From: Mycolicibacterium arenosum
GTDB lineage: Bacteria > Actinomycetota > Actinomycetes > Mycobacteriales > Mycobacteriaceae
Assembly (NCBI RefSeq): GCF_024320865.1
Contig: NZ_JANDBD010000004.1
Coordinates: 372,001-436,000, forward strand
Length of the DNA stretch: 64,000 nucleotides
Reading direction: 5' to 3'
Part shown: piece by piece, positions 27,565 through 37,398 of the stretch
Numbering within the stretch: position 1 is the first letter of the stretch
How the letters are laid out: each line of letters begins with the position of its first letter
Position numbers and translations under genes: made by a program
The notes under the pieces: generated by a model
Told to the model about the DNA's origin: nothing
Databases searched by the model: none
Seen by the model: the letters and a program-made list of their open reading frames with translations, nothing else

Positions 27565-28590
27565 TCATCGGATCGATTGCAGCTCGGGGGCCGGGCTGCC
27601 GGCCACCGCCGCATTGGCGATGACCAGCAGTTCGCCGAGCTGACGTGGATACACCGTCTCACCTCGGGCCTCGAGTTCGGCGATCGCCTCCTCGTCGCAC
27701 CACCGGTGGCCGTGGATGGTGCGCCGCTCCAGATCGGTGTGACCGGTCAGGGACGGTTCGAAGCGCTCCGTCCGGTACAGGAAGAACAGCTCCTCGCTGC
27801 GGATCACCGAGCCGTTGAAGTCGAACACCGCCTCGCGGCGCCATACCGGGCCGATCAGGTCCGCGGCGCTGGCCCGCAGGCCGGTCTCCTCGGCCAGCTC
27901 GCGAACCGCGGCGTCGGGCAGCGACTCCCCCGCTTCCACCGCTCCGCCGACGGTGAACCACCACCGGGGCGCCGCGGCACTGGCCGGATCCGAGCCGCAG
28001 AACAGCAGCACGAAGCCGTTCTCGTCGAGCAGAACGACGCGCGCCGACACCCGCTTGCCGTAGTCGGTCGAGATGCTCTGAATGGAGCGCTCTGCGATCT
28101 CGAAATAGCTTGGCATGGCGGCCGTTCCACCGAGATGGAGCAACCGCACCAACGGCCGCTCGCGCAACGCGAGGGTGTCGCGCACCGCGTCGTTGTGGAA
28201 TCGCCGGGCCAGCAGCACCCTGGCCTCGGCATCCGCCAGCTCGGCCACCAGGCCGAGCGGCAACGACGCGGGATCGACGGCCGACAGCGCCGCTGAAAGT
28301 TCGTTCTCGGCGGCCTCGCGGCCGGCGCGTGGCGCGCGTTCGGCCGTCACGGCCAGCGCGGTGAGGTGCTTGCCCGACGGACTGCGGCCGTATCCGTCGG
28401 TGGCCACCGCCCGTGCCACCACCGCGCGTCTGCCCAGCGCCCCGTCCAGCGCCTGCCACGACAGGTCGTAGCGCACGTGCAACCGGTTGAGGCGGCTGGC
28501 CGTCTGGAGGGCCCACGCGCCGAGCATCGCCAGCGCCAACAGAAGCAGGACGACGAGGGCGCCGATCACTATCCACAACGTCACGCTCAT
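27565..28590 (-). CDS. Membrane-anchored Nudix hydrolase, Rv2609c-like
   Basis: A 341-residue protein with an N-terminal helix (LWIVIGALVVLLLLALAMLGAWAL) and a C-terminal Nudix domain. The Nudix box is GAVEAGESLPDAAVRELAEETGL, fitting Gx5Ex7REUxEExGU. It would hydrolyse a nucleoside diphosphate linked to another moiety, with the substrate unknown. The middle region (about 40-150) is a conserved extension with no clear match. Its ATG overlaps the pimA stop as ATGA, so it is translationally coupled to the PIM operon. Rv2609c occupies the same place in M. tuberculosis. Confidence 0.9.
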   Translation of the reverse strand: MSVTLWIVIGALVVLLLLALAMLGAWALQTASRLNRLHVRYDLSWQALDGALGRRAVVARAVATDGYGRSPSGKHLTALAVTAERAPRAGREAAENELSAALSAVDPASLPLGLVAELADAEARVLLARRFHNDAVRDTLALRERPLVRLLHLGGTAAMPSYFEIAERSIQSISTDYGKRVSARVVLLDENGFVLLFCGSDPASAAAPRWWFTVGGAVEAGESLPDAAVRELAEETGLRASAADLIGPVWRREAVFDFNGSVIRSEELFFLYRTERFEPSLTGHTDLERRTIHGHRWCDEEAIAELEARGETVYPRQLGELLVIANAAVAGSPAPELQSIR

Positions 28591-29747
28591 GCGGATCCCC
28601 TAGTCGCTTCGCTCCTGCCCGCCGAGCCGGCCACCTGCACCTTGGCACCCGCTCCCGCGACGGTCTCGTACACGCGCAGGATGTCGCGCGCGACCACCGA
28701 CCAGTCGTACCGCTGCACCGCCTCGGTTGCGGCCGCGATGTAGCGCTCGCGCGCCACGTCGTCGGACAGCACCTCCACCAGCGCCTCGCCGAGTGCCGCC
28801 GAGTCGTCGACGGGCACCAACCTGCCGGCCGCACCGTCCTCGAGGACCCGGCGGAAGGCGTCGAGGTCACTGGCCACGACCGCGGTGCCCGCCGCCATCG
28901 CCTCGACGAGAACGATGCCGAAGCTCTCGCCGCCGGTGTTCGGGGCGCAGTAGACGTCGGCGCTGCGCATCGCGGACGCCTTCTCGGCATCGTCGACCAA
29001 CCCGAGGAATCTGAGGTGCCCCGCGAGTTCGCCGGCCTCCTCGCGCAACTCGTCCTCGTCGCCGCGGCCGACCACCAGAACCTCGACGTCCGGCAGCGCC
29101 TCGACGAGTCGGGGCAGCGCACCGAGGAGGACGGCCATGCCCTTGCGCGGTTCGTCGAAGCGGCCGAGGAACAACACGGATCTCCCGGGGCGCGGGTACC
29201 CGTCCAGCTTCGGGGCGGACGCGAACGACGCCACGTCGACGCCGTTGGGGATCTGCACGGCGTCGGAGCCGAGCGCTTCCATCTGCCAGCGCCTGGCCAG
29301 GTCCGACACCGCGATGCGGCCGACGATCTTCTCGTGCCACGGCCGCAGGATGCCCTGAAACACGCTGAGCGTCAACGACTTCGTGGTCGAGGTGTGGAAC
29401 GTCGCGACGATGGGCCCCTCGGCGATCATCAGCGCGAGCATCGACAGGCTCGGCGCGTTCGGTTCGTGGATGTGCAGGACGTCGAACTCGCCGTCCTGCA
29501 GCCACTTCTTGACCTTGCGGTGGGTGGCCGGGCCGAACCGCAGCCGGGCCACCGAGCCGTTGTAGGGAATGGGCACGGCCTTACCGCCGGAGACCACGTA
29601 GTCGGGCAGTTCGACGTGCGGCGACGACGGCGCCAGCACGCTCACGTAGTGGCCGTAACCGCGCATCACCTCGGCCAGCTGCAGGACGTGGGCCTGGACG
29701 CCGCCCGGCACGTCGAAGGAGTACGGGCACACCATCCCGATGCGCAC
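28587..29747 (-). CDS. pimA: Phosphatidylinositol mannosyltransferase PimA
   Basis: A 386-residue GT4 glycosyltransferase that transfers mannose from GDP-mannose to phosphatidylinositol on the cytoplasmic face, the first committed step of PIM synthesis. It opens with RIGMVCPYSFDVPGGVQAHV, then HIHEPNAPSLSMLAL, TFHTSTTKS, FLGRFDEPRKGM, and the nucleotide-sugar motif NTGGESFGIVLVEAMAAG. The GTG start directly abuts the patA stop (TGAGTG). Operon order pgsA1-patA-pimA is diagnostic of mycobacteria. Confidence 0.97.
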   Translation of the reverse strand: MRIGMVCPYSFDVPGGVQAHVLQLAEVMRGYGHYVSVLAPSSPHVELPDYVVSGGKAVPIPYNGSVARLRFGPATHRKVKKWLQDGEFDVLHIHEPNAPSLSMLALMIAEGPIVATFHTSTTKSLTLSVFQGILRPWHEKIVGRIAVSDLARRWQMEALGSDAVQIPNGVDVASFASAPKLDGYPRPGRSVLFLGRFDEPRKGMAVLLGALPRLVEALPDVEVLVVGRGDEDELREEAGELAGHLRFLGLVDDAEKASAMRSADVYCAPNTGGESFGIVLVEAMAAGTAVVASDLDAFRRVLEDGAAGRLVPVDDSAALGEALVEVLSDDVARERYIAAATEAVQRYDWSVVARDILRVYETVAGAGAKVQVAGSAGRSEATRGSA

Positions 29748-30710
29748 TCAGCCGTCTCCGTTCGTGCCCGCCAGCTTGGCCCGCCGCTCAACGGACAGAT
29801 CGGCCAGCCACTGCGGCTGCATCATGTGCCAGTCGGCGGGGTGGGCGGCGATGTTGGTCGCGAATCGGTCGGCGAGCGCCTGCGTGATGACCCCGACGTC
29901 GCCCGACGACGTGTCGAGAGGCGGGAAGATCTCGGTGACCGAGATGTCTGGTTCGAAGTAGCTGTGGATCGGCAGCAGCGCCGCCCCGGTGGCCAGCGCC
30001 AGCTTGGCCGGACCTGCCGGGAACCTCGTCGGCTCGCCGAAGAAGTCCACCTGCACACCGGATTTCGTCAGATCACGGTCCGACATCAGGCACACGATCC
30101 GATTGTCGCGCAACCGTTCGGCGAGAATGTCGAAGGGCGGCCGGTCACCGCCGGTGAGCGGCAGCACCTCAAAGCCGAGGCTCTCCCGGTACTCCAGGAA
30201 GCGCTTGTACAGGGATTCGGGCTTGAGCCTTTCGGCGACGGTGGTGAACCGGCCGTACGTGTTGGTCATCCACACACCGGACATGTCCCAGTTGCCGCTG
30301 TGCGGCAGGGAGATGATCACGCCCTTGCCGGCGTCCAGCGCGGCCGCGACGTGCTCGCCGCCGATCGCGGCGGCCTCCAGCTTCTCGGCCAGCATCTGAT
30401 GGTCCATCGACGGCAACCTGAACGCCTCCCGCCAGTATCGGGCGTAGGAGGCAAGGGAAGCACGGATCAGGCTGCCCGGCACCTCGGCGGGTGGCACCCC
30501 GATCACTCGGGCCAGGTTCTTGCGCAACTGGTCGGGACCGCCGCCGCGCGCCGCGTAGAGAGCACCCGCCTCGAATGCATTGCGCGCAGCGAACTCCGGC
30601 ATCGCGCGCACCACTCGCCAGCCCGCCGCGTAGCCGAGATCGGCGAGCTGGCCGCCGAGCGGGACGCGGATGCCGCGGACGTTAGGCAGCCCGGCCGACG
30701 GCGTGCTCAC
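29748..30710 (-). CDS. patA: Phosphatidylinositol mannoside acyltransferase PatA
   Basis: A 320-residue LpxL-type acyltransferase that transfers palmitate to the 6-position of the mannose on PIM1/PIM2. The HX4D catalytic motif appears as HSGNWD. Other conserved parts are LMSDRDLTKSGVQVDFFG, RFPAGPAKLALATGA, and a C-terminal WHMMQPQW. The GTG at 30710 overlaps the pgsA1 stop (GTGA) and gives a length close to Rv2611c. The longer open frame runs antiparallel through pgsA1 and is rejected. Confidence 0.95.
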   Translation of the reverse strand: MSTPSAGLPNVRGIRVPLGGQLADLGYAAGWRVVRAMPEFAARNAFEAGALYAARGGGPDQLRKNLARVIGVPPAEVPGSLIRASLASYARYWREAFRLPSMDHQMLAEKLEAAAIGGEHVAAALDAGKGVIISLPHSGNWDMSGVWMTNTYGRFTTVAERLKPESLYKRFLEYRESLGFEVLPLTGGDRPPFDILAERLRDNRIVCLMSDRDLTKSGVQVDFFGEPTRFPAGPAKLALATGAALLPIHSYFEPDISVTEIFPPLDTSSGDVGVITQALADRFATNIAAHPADWHMMQPQWLADLSVERRAKLAGTNGDG

Positions 30711-31381
30711 GGCTCGCTCCGCTCCTCGGTGGTGCCGGGGGTGGTGTCGATCTCGAGACGATCCACCGCCCCCGGCGAGGTGCGGACCGAGTGCAGCCGC
30801 TGGCCGAGCGTGACGAGGCTGGCGACGGCGAGCAGCCACATCGCGACGTCGAGCAGCCACGGGGCGTGCAGGAACGGAATTCCGGACAGACCCGCCCCCA
30901 CCAGCACGATGATCAGCCGCTCCGGTCGCTCGATGATGCCGCCGTCGCCGGTCAGTCCGTTCGCCTCGGCGCGCGCCTTGATGTACGAGATCACCTGGGA
31001 CGTGACAAGGCAGATCATCGTCGCCACTACGAGGTGGGTGCTGTGCAGCCCGAACGCCGCCCACCAGAGCAGGCCGCAGAACACCGCGCCGTCGGCGATC
31101 CTGTCGCAGGTGGCGTCGAGCACTCCGCCGAACGGTGTGCTGTAGCCGCGTTCGCGGGCCATCGCACCGTCGAGCATGTCCGCCAGCACGAAGATGAACA
31201 CGGCGAAGGCGCCCCACCACAGCTGCCCGGTCGGGAACAGCGTCAGGGCGGCGATCACGGTACCGGCGGTGCCCAGAATCGTCACGCTGTCCGGGGTCAA
31301 CCCGATGCGCAGCGCGGCCTTGGCGACCGGGCGGCTCAGTTTCGCGTAGGCCGCCCTCGTCATCAGATAGACGTCACTCAC
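30707..31381 (-). CDS. pgsA1: Phosphatidylinositol phosphate synthase (CDP-alcohol phosphatidyltransferase) PgsA1
   Basis: A 224-residue membrane enzyme that joins CDP-diacylglycerol and inositol 1-phosphate to give the precursor of phosphatidylinositol. The CDP-alcohol motif DG(x)2AR(x)8G(x)3D(x)3D is present in DMLDGAMARERGYSTPFG and GGVLDATCD. About five to six helices are visible. The GTG start overlaps the HIT gene stop as GTGA. The C-terminal tail is polar. Confidence 0.95.
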   Translation of the reverse strand: MSDVYLMTRAAYAKLSRPVAKAALRIGLTPDSVTILGTAGTVIAALTLFPTGQLWWGAFAVFIFVLADMLDGAMARERGYSTPFGGVLDATCDRIADGAVFCGLLWWAAFGLHSTHLVVATMICLVTSQVISYIKARAEANGLTGDGGIIERPERLIIVLVGAGLSGIPFLHAPWLLDVAMWLLAVASLVTLGQRLHSVRTSPGAVDRLEIDTTPGTTEERSEP

Positions 31382-31938
31382 GGCAGTTCGGCCCACTGCG
31401 AGGCGAGCAGTGCGCGCGTGTCGCGCAGCAACTGCGGGATGACCTTGGCGTTGCCGATGACCGTGATGAAGTTGGCGTCCCCGCCCCACCGGGGGACGAC
31501 GTGCATGTGCAGGTGTTCGGCCAGGGATCCGCCTGCCGACGTCCCGAGGTTGAGCCCGACGTTGAAACCGTGCGGCCTCGAGATCGCCTTCATCACGCGA
31601 ATGGCCTTCTGCGTGAACGCCATCAGCTCGGCGCTCTCATCGGGGGTGAGCTCCTCGAGCTCGGCGACGCGCCGATACGGCACCACCATGAGGTGGCCGG
31701 GGTTGTACGGGTACAGGTTCAACACCGCGTACACCAGCTCGCCGCGTGCCACGACGAGACCGTCCTCGTCCGACATGGTGGGGATGTCGGTGAACGGCTC
31801 GGACGACTTCGCCGAGCCGGTCTTGATGGTGCCGGCGATGTAGTTCATCCGGTACGGCGTCCACAGCCGCTGCAGCTGATCGGCATCGCCGACCCCGCGG
31901 TCGGTGATGGTCTGGTCCTCGCCGTTCGGATCGCTCAC
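31378..31938 (-). CDS. HIT-domain protein, probable Ap4A phosphorylase (Rv2613c-like)
   Basis: A 186-residue histidine-triad protein with the catalytic HxHxH in [15 protein letters not shown]. Other parts are [20 protein letters not shown] and [15 protein letters not shown]. The M. tuberculosis protein at this position, Rv2613c, has been characterised as a diadenosine tetraphosphate phosphorylase, so degradation of Ap4A-type nucleotides is the best guess. This would fit its neighbour thrS, since aminoacyl-tRNA synthetases make Ap4A. The GTG start overlaps the thrS stop (GTGA). Confidence 0.92.
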   Translation of the reverse strand: MSDPNGEDQTITDRGVGDADQLQRLWTPYRMNYIAGTIKTGSAKSSEPFTDIPTMSDEDGLVVARGELVYAVLNLYPYNPGHLMVVPYRRVAELEELTPDESAELMAFTQKAIRVMKAISRPHGFNVGLNLGTSAGGSLAEHLHMHVVPRWGGDANFITVIGNAKVIPQLLRDTRALLASQWAELP

Positions 31939-33989
31939 GACGATCGATCCACCTCGACGAGTTCCGCTGTCGGAGCGGCGTTCTCGCGGCGTGCGATCCA
32001 ATCCTCGATGGTGTCGACCGCGACATCCCGAGGCACCCCGTTGACCTGGGTGCGGTCGCCGAACCGGAAACTCACCGCGCCCGCCTCCATGTCCTTGTCA
32101 CCCGCCAACAGCATGAACGGGACGCATCGGTTGGTCTGGTTGACGATCTTCTTCGCCATCCGGTCATCGCTGCCGTCGACCTCGACCCGCACGCCGCGCG
32201 CCTTCAGTTGCGCGGCAACCTCTTCCAGGTAGGGGATGTGTCCGTCGGCCACGGGGATGCCGACCACCTGGACGGGGGCCAGCCACGCCGGGAACGCGCC
32301 GGCGTAGTGCTCGGTCAGGATGCCGAAGAACCGCTCGATGGAGCCGAACAGGGCCCGGTGGATCATCACCGGCCGCTGCCTGCTGCCGTCGGCTGCGGTG
32401 TATTCGAGCTCGAAGCGGTCGGGGAAGTTGAAGTCGAGCTGGATCGTCGACATCTGCCAGCTGCGCCCCAGCGCGTCTCTGGCCTGCACCGAGATCTTCG
32501 GCCCGTAGAACGCGGCGCCACCGGGGTCGGGCACCAGTTCGAGGCCGGACTCGGCGGCCACCTCGGCGAGCGTGTTCGTGGCCTCCTCCCAGATCTCGTC
32601 GGATCCCACGAACTTCTTCGGGTCCTTCGTCGAGAGTTCGAGGTAGAAGTCGTCGAGCCCGTAGTCCTTCAGAAGCGAGAGGATGAACTGCAGCAGCGAG
32701 GTGAGCTCGCCGCGCATCTGGTCGCGCGTGCAGAAGATGTGCGCGTCGTCCATGGTCAGGCCGCGTACGCGGGTCAGGCCGTGCACCACGCCGGACTTCT
32801 CGTACCGGTAGACGGCGCCGAACTCGAACGCGCGCAACGGAAGCTCCCGGTAGGACCGTCCGCGCGCCCGGTAGATCAGGCAGTGCATCGGGCAGTTCAT
32901 CGGCTTGAGGTAGTAGTCCTGGCCCGGCTTGCGCACGGTGCCGTCCTCGTTGAACTCGGCGTCGATGTGCATCGGGGGGAACATCCCGTCGGCGTACCAG
33001 TCCAGGTGCCCCGACGTGTGGAACAGCTGCGCCTTGGTGATATGCGGGGTGTTAACGAACTCGTACCCGGCCTCGATGTGCTTGCGACGCGAGTAGTCCT
33101 CCAACTCGCGACGCACGATGCCGCCCTTGGGATGGAACACGGGCAGCCCGGACCCGATCTCGTCGGGGAAGCTGAACAGGTCGAGTTCCACGCCGAGCCT
33201 GCGGTGGTCGCGGCGCTGGGCCTCCTCCAGCAGTTCGAGGTGCCGGTCGAGCGCCTCCTGCGACTCCCAGGCGGTGCCGTAGACCCGTTGCAGGCTGGCG
33301 TTCTCCTGGTCGCCGCGCCAGTACGCGGCGGAGCTGCGGGTCAGCTTGAAGGCGGGAATGTACTTCGTGGTGGGGATGTGCGGCCCGCGGCACAGGTCGC
33401 CCCAGATCCGCTCCCGCGTGCGGGGATTGAGGTTGTCGTAGGCGGTCAGCTCGTCGCCGCCGACCTCCATGACGTCGGGATCACCGGACTTGTCGTCGAC
33501 GAGTTCGAGCTTGTAGGGCTCGTTCGCGAGTTCGCCGCGCGCCTCGTCCTTGGACGCGTACACCCGCCGGTCGAACAGCTGTCCGTCCTTCACGATCTTC
33601 TGCATGCGCTTCTCCAGCGCCGCGAGGTCCTCCGGCGTGAAGGCCTGCGGGACGTCGAAGTCGTAGTAGAAGCCGTCCGTGATCGGCGGGCCGATGCCGA
33701 GCTTGGCGTCGGGGAACAGGTCCTGAACCGCCTGCGCCAGGACGTGCGCGCAGGAGTGCCGGATGACGCTGCGCCCGTCCTCGGTGTCGGCGGCCACCGG
33801 GGTCACCTCGACGTCGGAGTCCGGCACCCACGACAGGTCGCGCAGCCGGCCCTCGGCGTCACGCACCACGACGACGGCGTCGGCGGCCCCGCGGCTGGGC
33901 AGACCCGCTTCCCGGACGGCCGCGCCCGCAGTGGTCCCGGCAGCGACCCGGATCGGGGCTGCGGGGGCGGGGCTGGCGGCGGCGCTCAT
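31935..33989 (-). CDS. thrS: Threonyl-tRNA synthetase
   Basis: A 684-residue class-II synthetase that charges tRNA-Thr. Order: TGS-like N-terminus (10-75), editing domain with [25 protein letters not shown], catalytic core with motif 2 [24 protein letters not shown], the zinc-ligand region [21 protein letters not shown], motif 3 [17 protein letters not shown], and the C-terminal anticodon-binding domain. It is the first gene of the thrS-HIT-pgsA1-patA-pimA-Nudix run. No T-box-like leader was noticed in the 67 bp upstream. Confidence 0.97.
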   Translation of the reverse strand: MSAAASPAPAAPIRVAAGTTAGAAVREAGLPSRGAADAVVVVRDAEGRLRDLSWVPDSDVEVTPVAADTEDGRSVIRHSCAHVLAQAVQDLFPDAKLGIGPPITDGFYYDFDVPQAFTPEDLAALEKRMQKIVKDGQLFDRRVYASKDEARGELANEPYKLELVDDKSGDPDVMEVGGDELTAYDNLNPRTRERIWGDLCRGPHIPTTKYIPAFKLTRSSAAYWRGDQENASLQRVYGTAWESQEALDRHLELLEEAQRRDHRRLGVELDLFSFPDEIGSGLPVFHPKGGIVRRELEDYSRRKHIEAGYEFVNTPHITKAQLFHTSGHLDWYADGMFPPMHIDAEFNEDGTVRKPGQDYYLKPMNCPMHCLIYRARGRSYRELPLRAFEFGAVYRYEKSGVVHGLTRVRGLTMDDAHIFCTRDQMRGELTSLLQFILSLLKDYGLDDFYLELSTKDPKKFVGSDEIWEEATNTLAEVAAESGLELVPDPGGAAFYGPKISVQARDALGRSWQMSTIQLDFNFPDRFELEYTAADGSRQRPVMIHRALFGSIERFFGILTEHYAGAFPAWLAPVQVVGIPVADGHIPYLEEVAAQLKARGVRVEVDGSDDRMAKKIVNQTNRCVPFMLLAGDKDMEAGAVSFRFGDRTQVNGVPRDVAVDTIEDWIARRENAAPTAELVEVDRSS

Positions 33990-34056
33990 CGGTCGGTCTC
34001 CTGGTTGTGGGGGTTCGGGGTGTTCACGAACGCGACCATGCTATCGGTGAGGCTGC

Positions 34057-34509
34057 TTACGACCCTATCCCGATCGGGCTCTTGAGCCACGGCCACTCGA
34101 CGCCGAGGAGTCCGGCGGACCACGACAGCGCCCCGAACAGCCACAGCGTCGCCACGACGACGGCGAACGTGAACATCACACCGAGCGCCTGCACCCAGAG
34201 GCCCTGGTCCTTGAACCAGTCCATGGCGCGGTCGTAGCGCTTCTTCGTCCACTTGAGCGCGTGCTGCGCCCACTCGAACTCGGTGGCCAGAATCGCGAGC
34301 CCGAGGAACACGATCGCCCAGCCGGGACCCGGATACGGGATCGCGAGGATCCCGGCGGCCAGGACGGCAACGCCCACGACGCCGACGACGATGCGGTAGG
34401 TGAAGTTCGCCGTCGGCCGGTCGCGCACCTTGTCGCGCCAGCGCGCCCACGCCCGCTTGCGTCCGCCGGTCCCCGGTCGCTCCGCTTCCGCCCGCTTGCG
34501 GTCACTCAC
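34057..34509 (-). CDS. TIGR02611-family membrane protein
   Basis: A 150-residue protein with a basic N-terminus and three helices. IPYPGPGWAIVFLGLAILATEFEWA, split over one helix and its loop, is typical of TIGR02611 (PGPGW). The next part, WTKKRYDRAMDWFKDQGLWVQ, is amphipathic. Function is unknown. The position near thrS matches Rv2617c. Its GTG start overlaps the stop of the thioesterase gene (GTGA). Confidence 0.88.
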   Translation of the reverse strand: MSDRKRAEAERPGTGGRKRAWARWRDKVRDRPTANFTYRIVVGVVGVAVLAAGILAIPYPGPGWAIVFLGLAILATEFEWAQHALKWTKKRYDRAMDWFKDQGLWVQALGVMFTFAVVVATLWLFGALSWSAGLLGVEWPWLKSPIGIGS

Positions 34510-35126
34510 GGCTGCCCCGGCTTCAGCATCACGAACAGTGCCTCGGCCTCGGCCAGCACGTCGCCGCCGTCACAGAGCCGGCCCGCCACGAAGATCTTCC
34601 GGCCCTCGATGCGGTCGATTCGGGAATCCACCTGCAACTCCTTGCCGATCGGCACGATCCTGCGGTAGTCGACGTGCAGGAACGCGGTGCGCTGCTTCTT
34701 GCTCTCACTCAGCTTGAAGGCGGTGAAGCCGAGCAGCGAGTCGAAGAGGTGCGCGACCGAACCGCCATGGGCCGCACCGTTGCGGCCCAGGTGGTAGCGG
34801 CGGAACGTCGTGGTGCCCCGAATGCGGCCGTCGACGACGTCCAGGTCCAGGGGTATCGACAGGATGCTGCCGCGGTTGGGCAGGTCGAATCGTCGACCCG
34901 ACGGCGCGTGCCATTCGTCGGTGAGGTGCGGAGCCAGCAGCCCGTTGACCCGTTCGACGAGGTCGGCGGCCTCCGTCACGAGCTCGTCGGGGGCGTCAGC
35001 ACCCCGCGCGAGGTCCTGCAGGGTGCGGACGGCATCGACGAACCGCCCGTAATCCGGGCCGCCCCTCCTGGTCGGCACCGGCGGGTTGAACCCACCGCCG
35101 TCGTGAACTTCCCGGTCAGCATCCAC
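34506..35126 (-). CDS. PaaI-type hotdog thioesterase
   Basis: A 206-residue hotdog-fold protein, likely an acyl-CoA thioesterase. The diagnostic helix-turn is NGAAHGGSVAHLFDSLLGFTA, with the HGG of the PaaI subgroup, followed by RTAFLHVDYRRIVPIGKELQ. The first 70 residues are an extra helical N-terminus (PPVPTRRGGPDYGRFVDAVRTL). The GTG at 35126 (VDADREVHDGG) is chosen because the next upstream codons run into the divergent DUF1990 promoter region; the exact start is uncertain. Confidence 0.82.
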   Translation of the reverse strand: MDADREVHDGGGFNPPVPTRRGGPDYGRFVDAVRTLQDLARGADAPDELVTEAADLVERVNGLLAPHLTDEWHAPSGRRFDLPNRGSILSIPLDLDVVDGRIRGTTTFRRYHLGRNGAAHGGSVAHLFDSLLGFTAFKLSESKKQRTAFLHVDYRRIVPIGKELQVDSRIDRIEGRKIFVAGRLCDGGDVLAEAEALFVMLKPGQP

Positions 35127-35177
35127 CAGGCCACCGTATTCGCTCCGCCTGCACACACCGATGGCAAGGTGGTCGAC

Positions 35178-35675
35178 GTGAAGCTCACGGACCTCGCAGC
35201 CCTCCCTCTGACCTACTCCGAGGTCGGCGCGACGGCGGGCCCGCTGCCCGACGGCTACCACCACGTCCGCGAGTCCGCGGTCATCGGCCACGGTCGTGCG
35301 CGGTTCGAGGAGGCCTCCGATCGAGTGATGCGCTGGGGCATGCTGCGCGGTGCGGGGGCGGGCGTGACGGCGACGACGGAGGTCGCCGCTGTCGGCTCGG
35401 AGGTCCTCGTCCGGCTGGGCCCGGTGCAGGTGCCGTGCCGGGTGGTCTACGTGCTCGACGAGCCCGACCACCGCGGGTTCGCCTACGGCACCCTTCCGGG
35501 GCACGCCGAGACCGGCGAGGAGCTGTTCGCGGTCCGCTACGACCCGCAGACGCAGGCCGTGCACGCGGAGGTGACGGCGTTCTCCCGGCACGGCACGTGG
35601 TGGAGCAGGCTGGCGGGTCCGGTCACCGCGTTGGTGCAGCGCGTGGTCACCAAGCGCTACCTGACGGCGGTCTGA
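35178..35675 (+). CDS. DUF1990-family protein
   Basis: A 165-residue protein. It starts KLTDLAALPLTYSEVGATAG, then YHHVRESAVIGHGRARFEEASDRVMRWGML, FAYGTLPGHAETGEE and a C-terminal RVVTKRYL, the usual DUF1990 layout. The family is small and cytoplasmic, with unknown function. GTG 35178 is preferred, with GTG 35169 as an alternative. It overlaps the convergent alpha/beta hydrolase by 19 bp. Confidence 0.85.
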   Translation: MKLTDLAALPLTYSEVGATAGPLPDGYHHVRESAVIGHGRARFEEASDRVMRWGMLRGAGAGVTATTEVAAVGSEVLVRLGPVQVPCRVVYVLDEPDHRGFAYGTLPGHAETGEELFAVRYDPQTQAVHAEVTAFSRHGTWWSRLAGPVTALVQRVVTKRYLTAV

Positions 35676-36418
35676 CCGACCGTCCGGTTCAACCACTCGA
35701 GGATCGGCGGCAGCACCTCCCCGACCAGCGAGTCCGCCACGATCCAGTGCGGCGCGTTCGGGTGCACCTGATGCTCGGCGCCGTAGCGCGCGGCCACGCG
35801 ACGCGAGATCCAGGGCGCCACGTTGCGGTCCGAACCTCCGCTGACGCAGAGCATCGGGCACGTCACCTCGGCTGCGTCGACGCGCGTCGACGCCGACCCC
35901 AGCGACATCTCGCGGAACATCCGGCCGGAATCGCGCACCAGCCGGGGCACCAACTCGTCCTGCTCCGCGGCGGGCAGAGTGCTCAGGGGCACCTCGCGCA
36001 TCGTCTTCGCCGACGGGAGGAACGGCTGTCCCGCAAGCACTTTCGGCAACACTCGGAACAGGTGCGGAAGCGGCTTGAGCTGAAACCACAACACCCCCGG
36101 CGGAATTGACGCCATGGTCACCACTGCCCGCGGCGTCCGCGCGGCCGCGATCTTCTGCGCGAGCAGTCCACCCATGCTGTGTCCGATGACGACGGCGGGC
36201 TCACCGATCGCGTCGTAGGCCGCTAATGCGACGTCGAATGCCTGATCGATACCGGTGCGGGCGAGTACCGCGTCGTCGGTGGGTTCGCGGCCGGGCATCG
36301 CGGGCACGTGCACTCGGTAGCCCGCCGCCTCGAGTTCGGTGGCCCACCGGGACATCAGTTCCGGTGTGCCGAACACGCTGTGCAGAAGCAGGATTGGGGG
36401 TCTGGCTGAGTCGCTCAC
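35657..36418 (-). CDS. Alpha/beta hydrolase
   Basis: A 253-residue lipase/esterase-like protein. It begins SDSARPPILLLHSVFGTPEL. The nucleophile elbow is VIGHSMGGLLAQ (Ser), the acid region CVSGGSDRNVAP, and the catalytic His is in PNAPHWIVAD. All three triad positions are present. GTG 36418 is chosen because it starts just before the first beta strand; the longer frame upstream is low-complexity basic sequence. The substrate is unknown. Confidence 0.87.
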   Translation of the reverse strand: MSDSARPPILLLHSVFGTPELMSRWATELEAAGYRVHVPAMPGREPTDDAVLARTGIDQAFDVALAAYDAIGEPAVVIGHSMGGLLAQKIAAARTPRAVVTMASIPPGVLWFQLKPLPHLFRVLPKVLAGQPFLPSAKTMREVPLSTLPAAEQDELVPRLVRDSGRMFREMSLGSASTRVDAAEVTCPMLCVSGGSDRNVAPWISRRVAARYGAEHQVHPNAPHWIVADSLVGEVLPPILEWLNRTVGQTAVR

Positions 36419-36606
36419 AGCTCGAGTATCTAGGCTGATGCGGCGTGAATCGATTACCGCGGAGGTAAGCGCTTTCGGCCGGCGGGCGCGCCCCGCGCAA
36501 CGGTCGGGACGCGGACGGGGGGAAGAATGGCGGGACTGCTGCGACGAGCACGTCCTCGAATGCTGCAGAGTAGAGGTCGAATGAGTGCTGACGAGGAGGT
36601 CGGGCC

Positions 36607-37395
36607 GTGAAGGTGCATCACCTGAACTGCGGAACGATGGACTCGCCGGGTGCACCGACGGTCTGCCACGTGCTGCTGGTCGAAACCGCGAGCGGCCTGG
36701 TTCTGGTCGACTCCGGCTACGGCCTCGCAGACTGCGCGGACCACAGCAGGATCGGGCCGACCCGCCACGTGCTCCGGCCCCGGTTCGATCCCGCCGAGAC
36801 CGCCGCCCGGCAGGTCGAGCGGCTGGGCTTCCGGCGCGCCGATGTCCGCCACATCGTCACCACGCACTTCGACTTCGATCACATCGGCGGCATCGGCGAC
36901 TTCCCCGATGCGCAGATTCACGTGACCTCCGCAGAACTCGACGGTGCGGTGCGATCGCCGTCACGGCAGGAGCGGTACCGCTTCCGCCCAGTGCAGTGGT
37001 CCCACGGACCGACACTCGTCGAGCACCACCCCGACGGCGAGAAGTGGCGCGGGTTCGCCGCCGCGAAGGAACTCGACGAGATCTCCCCCGGCATCGTGCT
37101 CGTCTCACTACCCGGCCACACCCGCGGCCATGCCTGCGTGGCCGTCGACGCCGGGCACCGCTGGGTACTGCACTGCGGTGATTCGTTCTACTACCGCGGC
37201 ACCGTCGACCGCACGACACCCGTACCCGCGGTGGTGCGGTTCACCGAGCCGATCATGGCGCTGGACCGAAAACGGGTGCGCGAGAATCACAATCGCCTCG
37301 CCGAACTGTACGCACGGCGGGAACCGGACCTGTTCATCGTGTCGGCGCACGATCCGGGCCTGCTCGCGGAGGCGCAGGCCACCGCGAGCGTCTGA
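36607..37395 (+). CDS. MBL-fold metallo-hydrolase
   Basis: A 262-residue metallo-beta-lactamase-fold enzyme resembling the N-acyl-homoserine lactonase branch. The metal motif reads [11 protein letters not shown], i.e. HxDxDH rather than the usual HxHxDH. Later ligands are in [12 protein letters not shown] and [14 protein letters not shown] start after GAGGAGG. The substrate is unknown; a lactone or ester is a family-based guess. It is convergent with the CoA-transferase gene. Confidence 0.85.
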   Translation: MKVHHLNCGTMDSPGAPTVCHVLLVETASGLVLVDSGYGLADCADHSRIGPTRHVLRPRFDPAETAARQVERLGFRRADVRHIVTTHFDFDHIGGIGDFPDAQIHVTSAELDGAVRSPSRQERYRFRPVQWSHGPTLVEHHPDGEKWRGFAAAKELDEISPGIVLVSLPGHTRGHACVAVDAGHRWVLHCGDSFYYRGTVDRTTPVPAVVRFTEPIMALDRKRVRENHNRLAELYARREPDLFIVSAHDPGLLAEAQATASV

Positions 37396-37398
37396 CCG

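Noticed and set aside
29748..31489. Longer versions of patA and pgsA1
   Set aside because: The extra N-termini are out-of-frame translations of the upstream genes; the GTGA overlaps give normal family lengths.
36452..36475. Short inverted repeat TTACC/GGTAA upstream of the MBL gene
   Set aside because: Only 5-bp arms, likely by chance.
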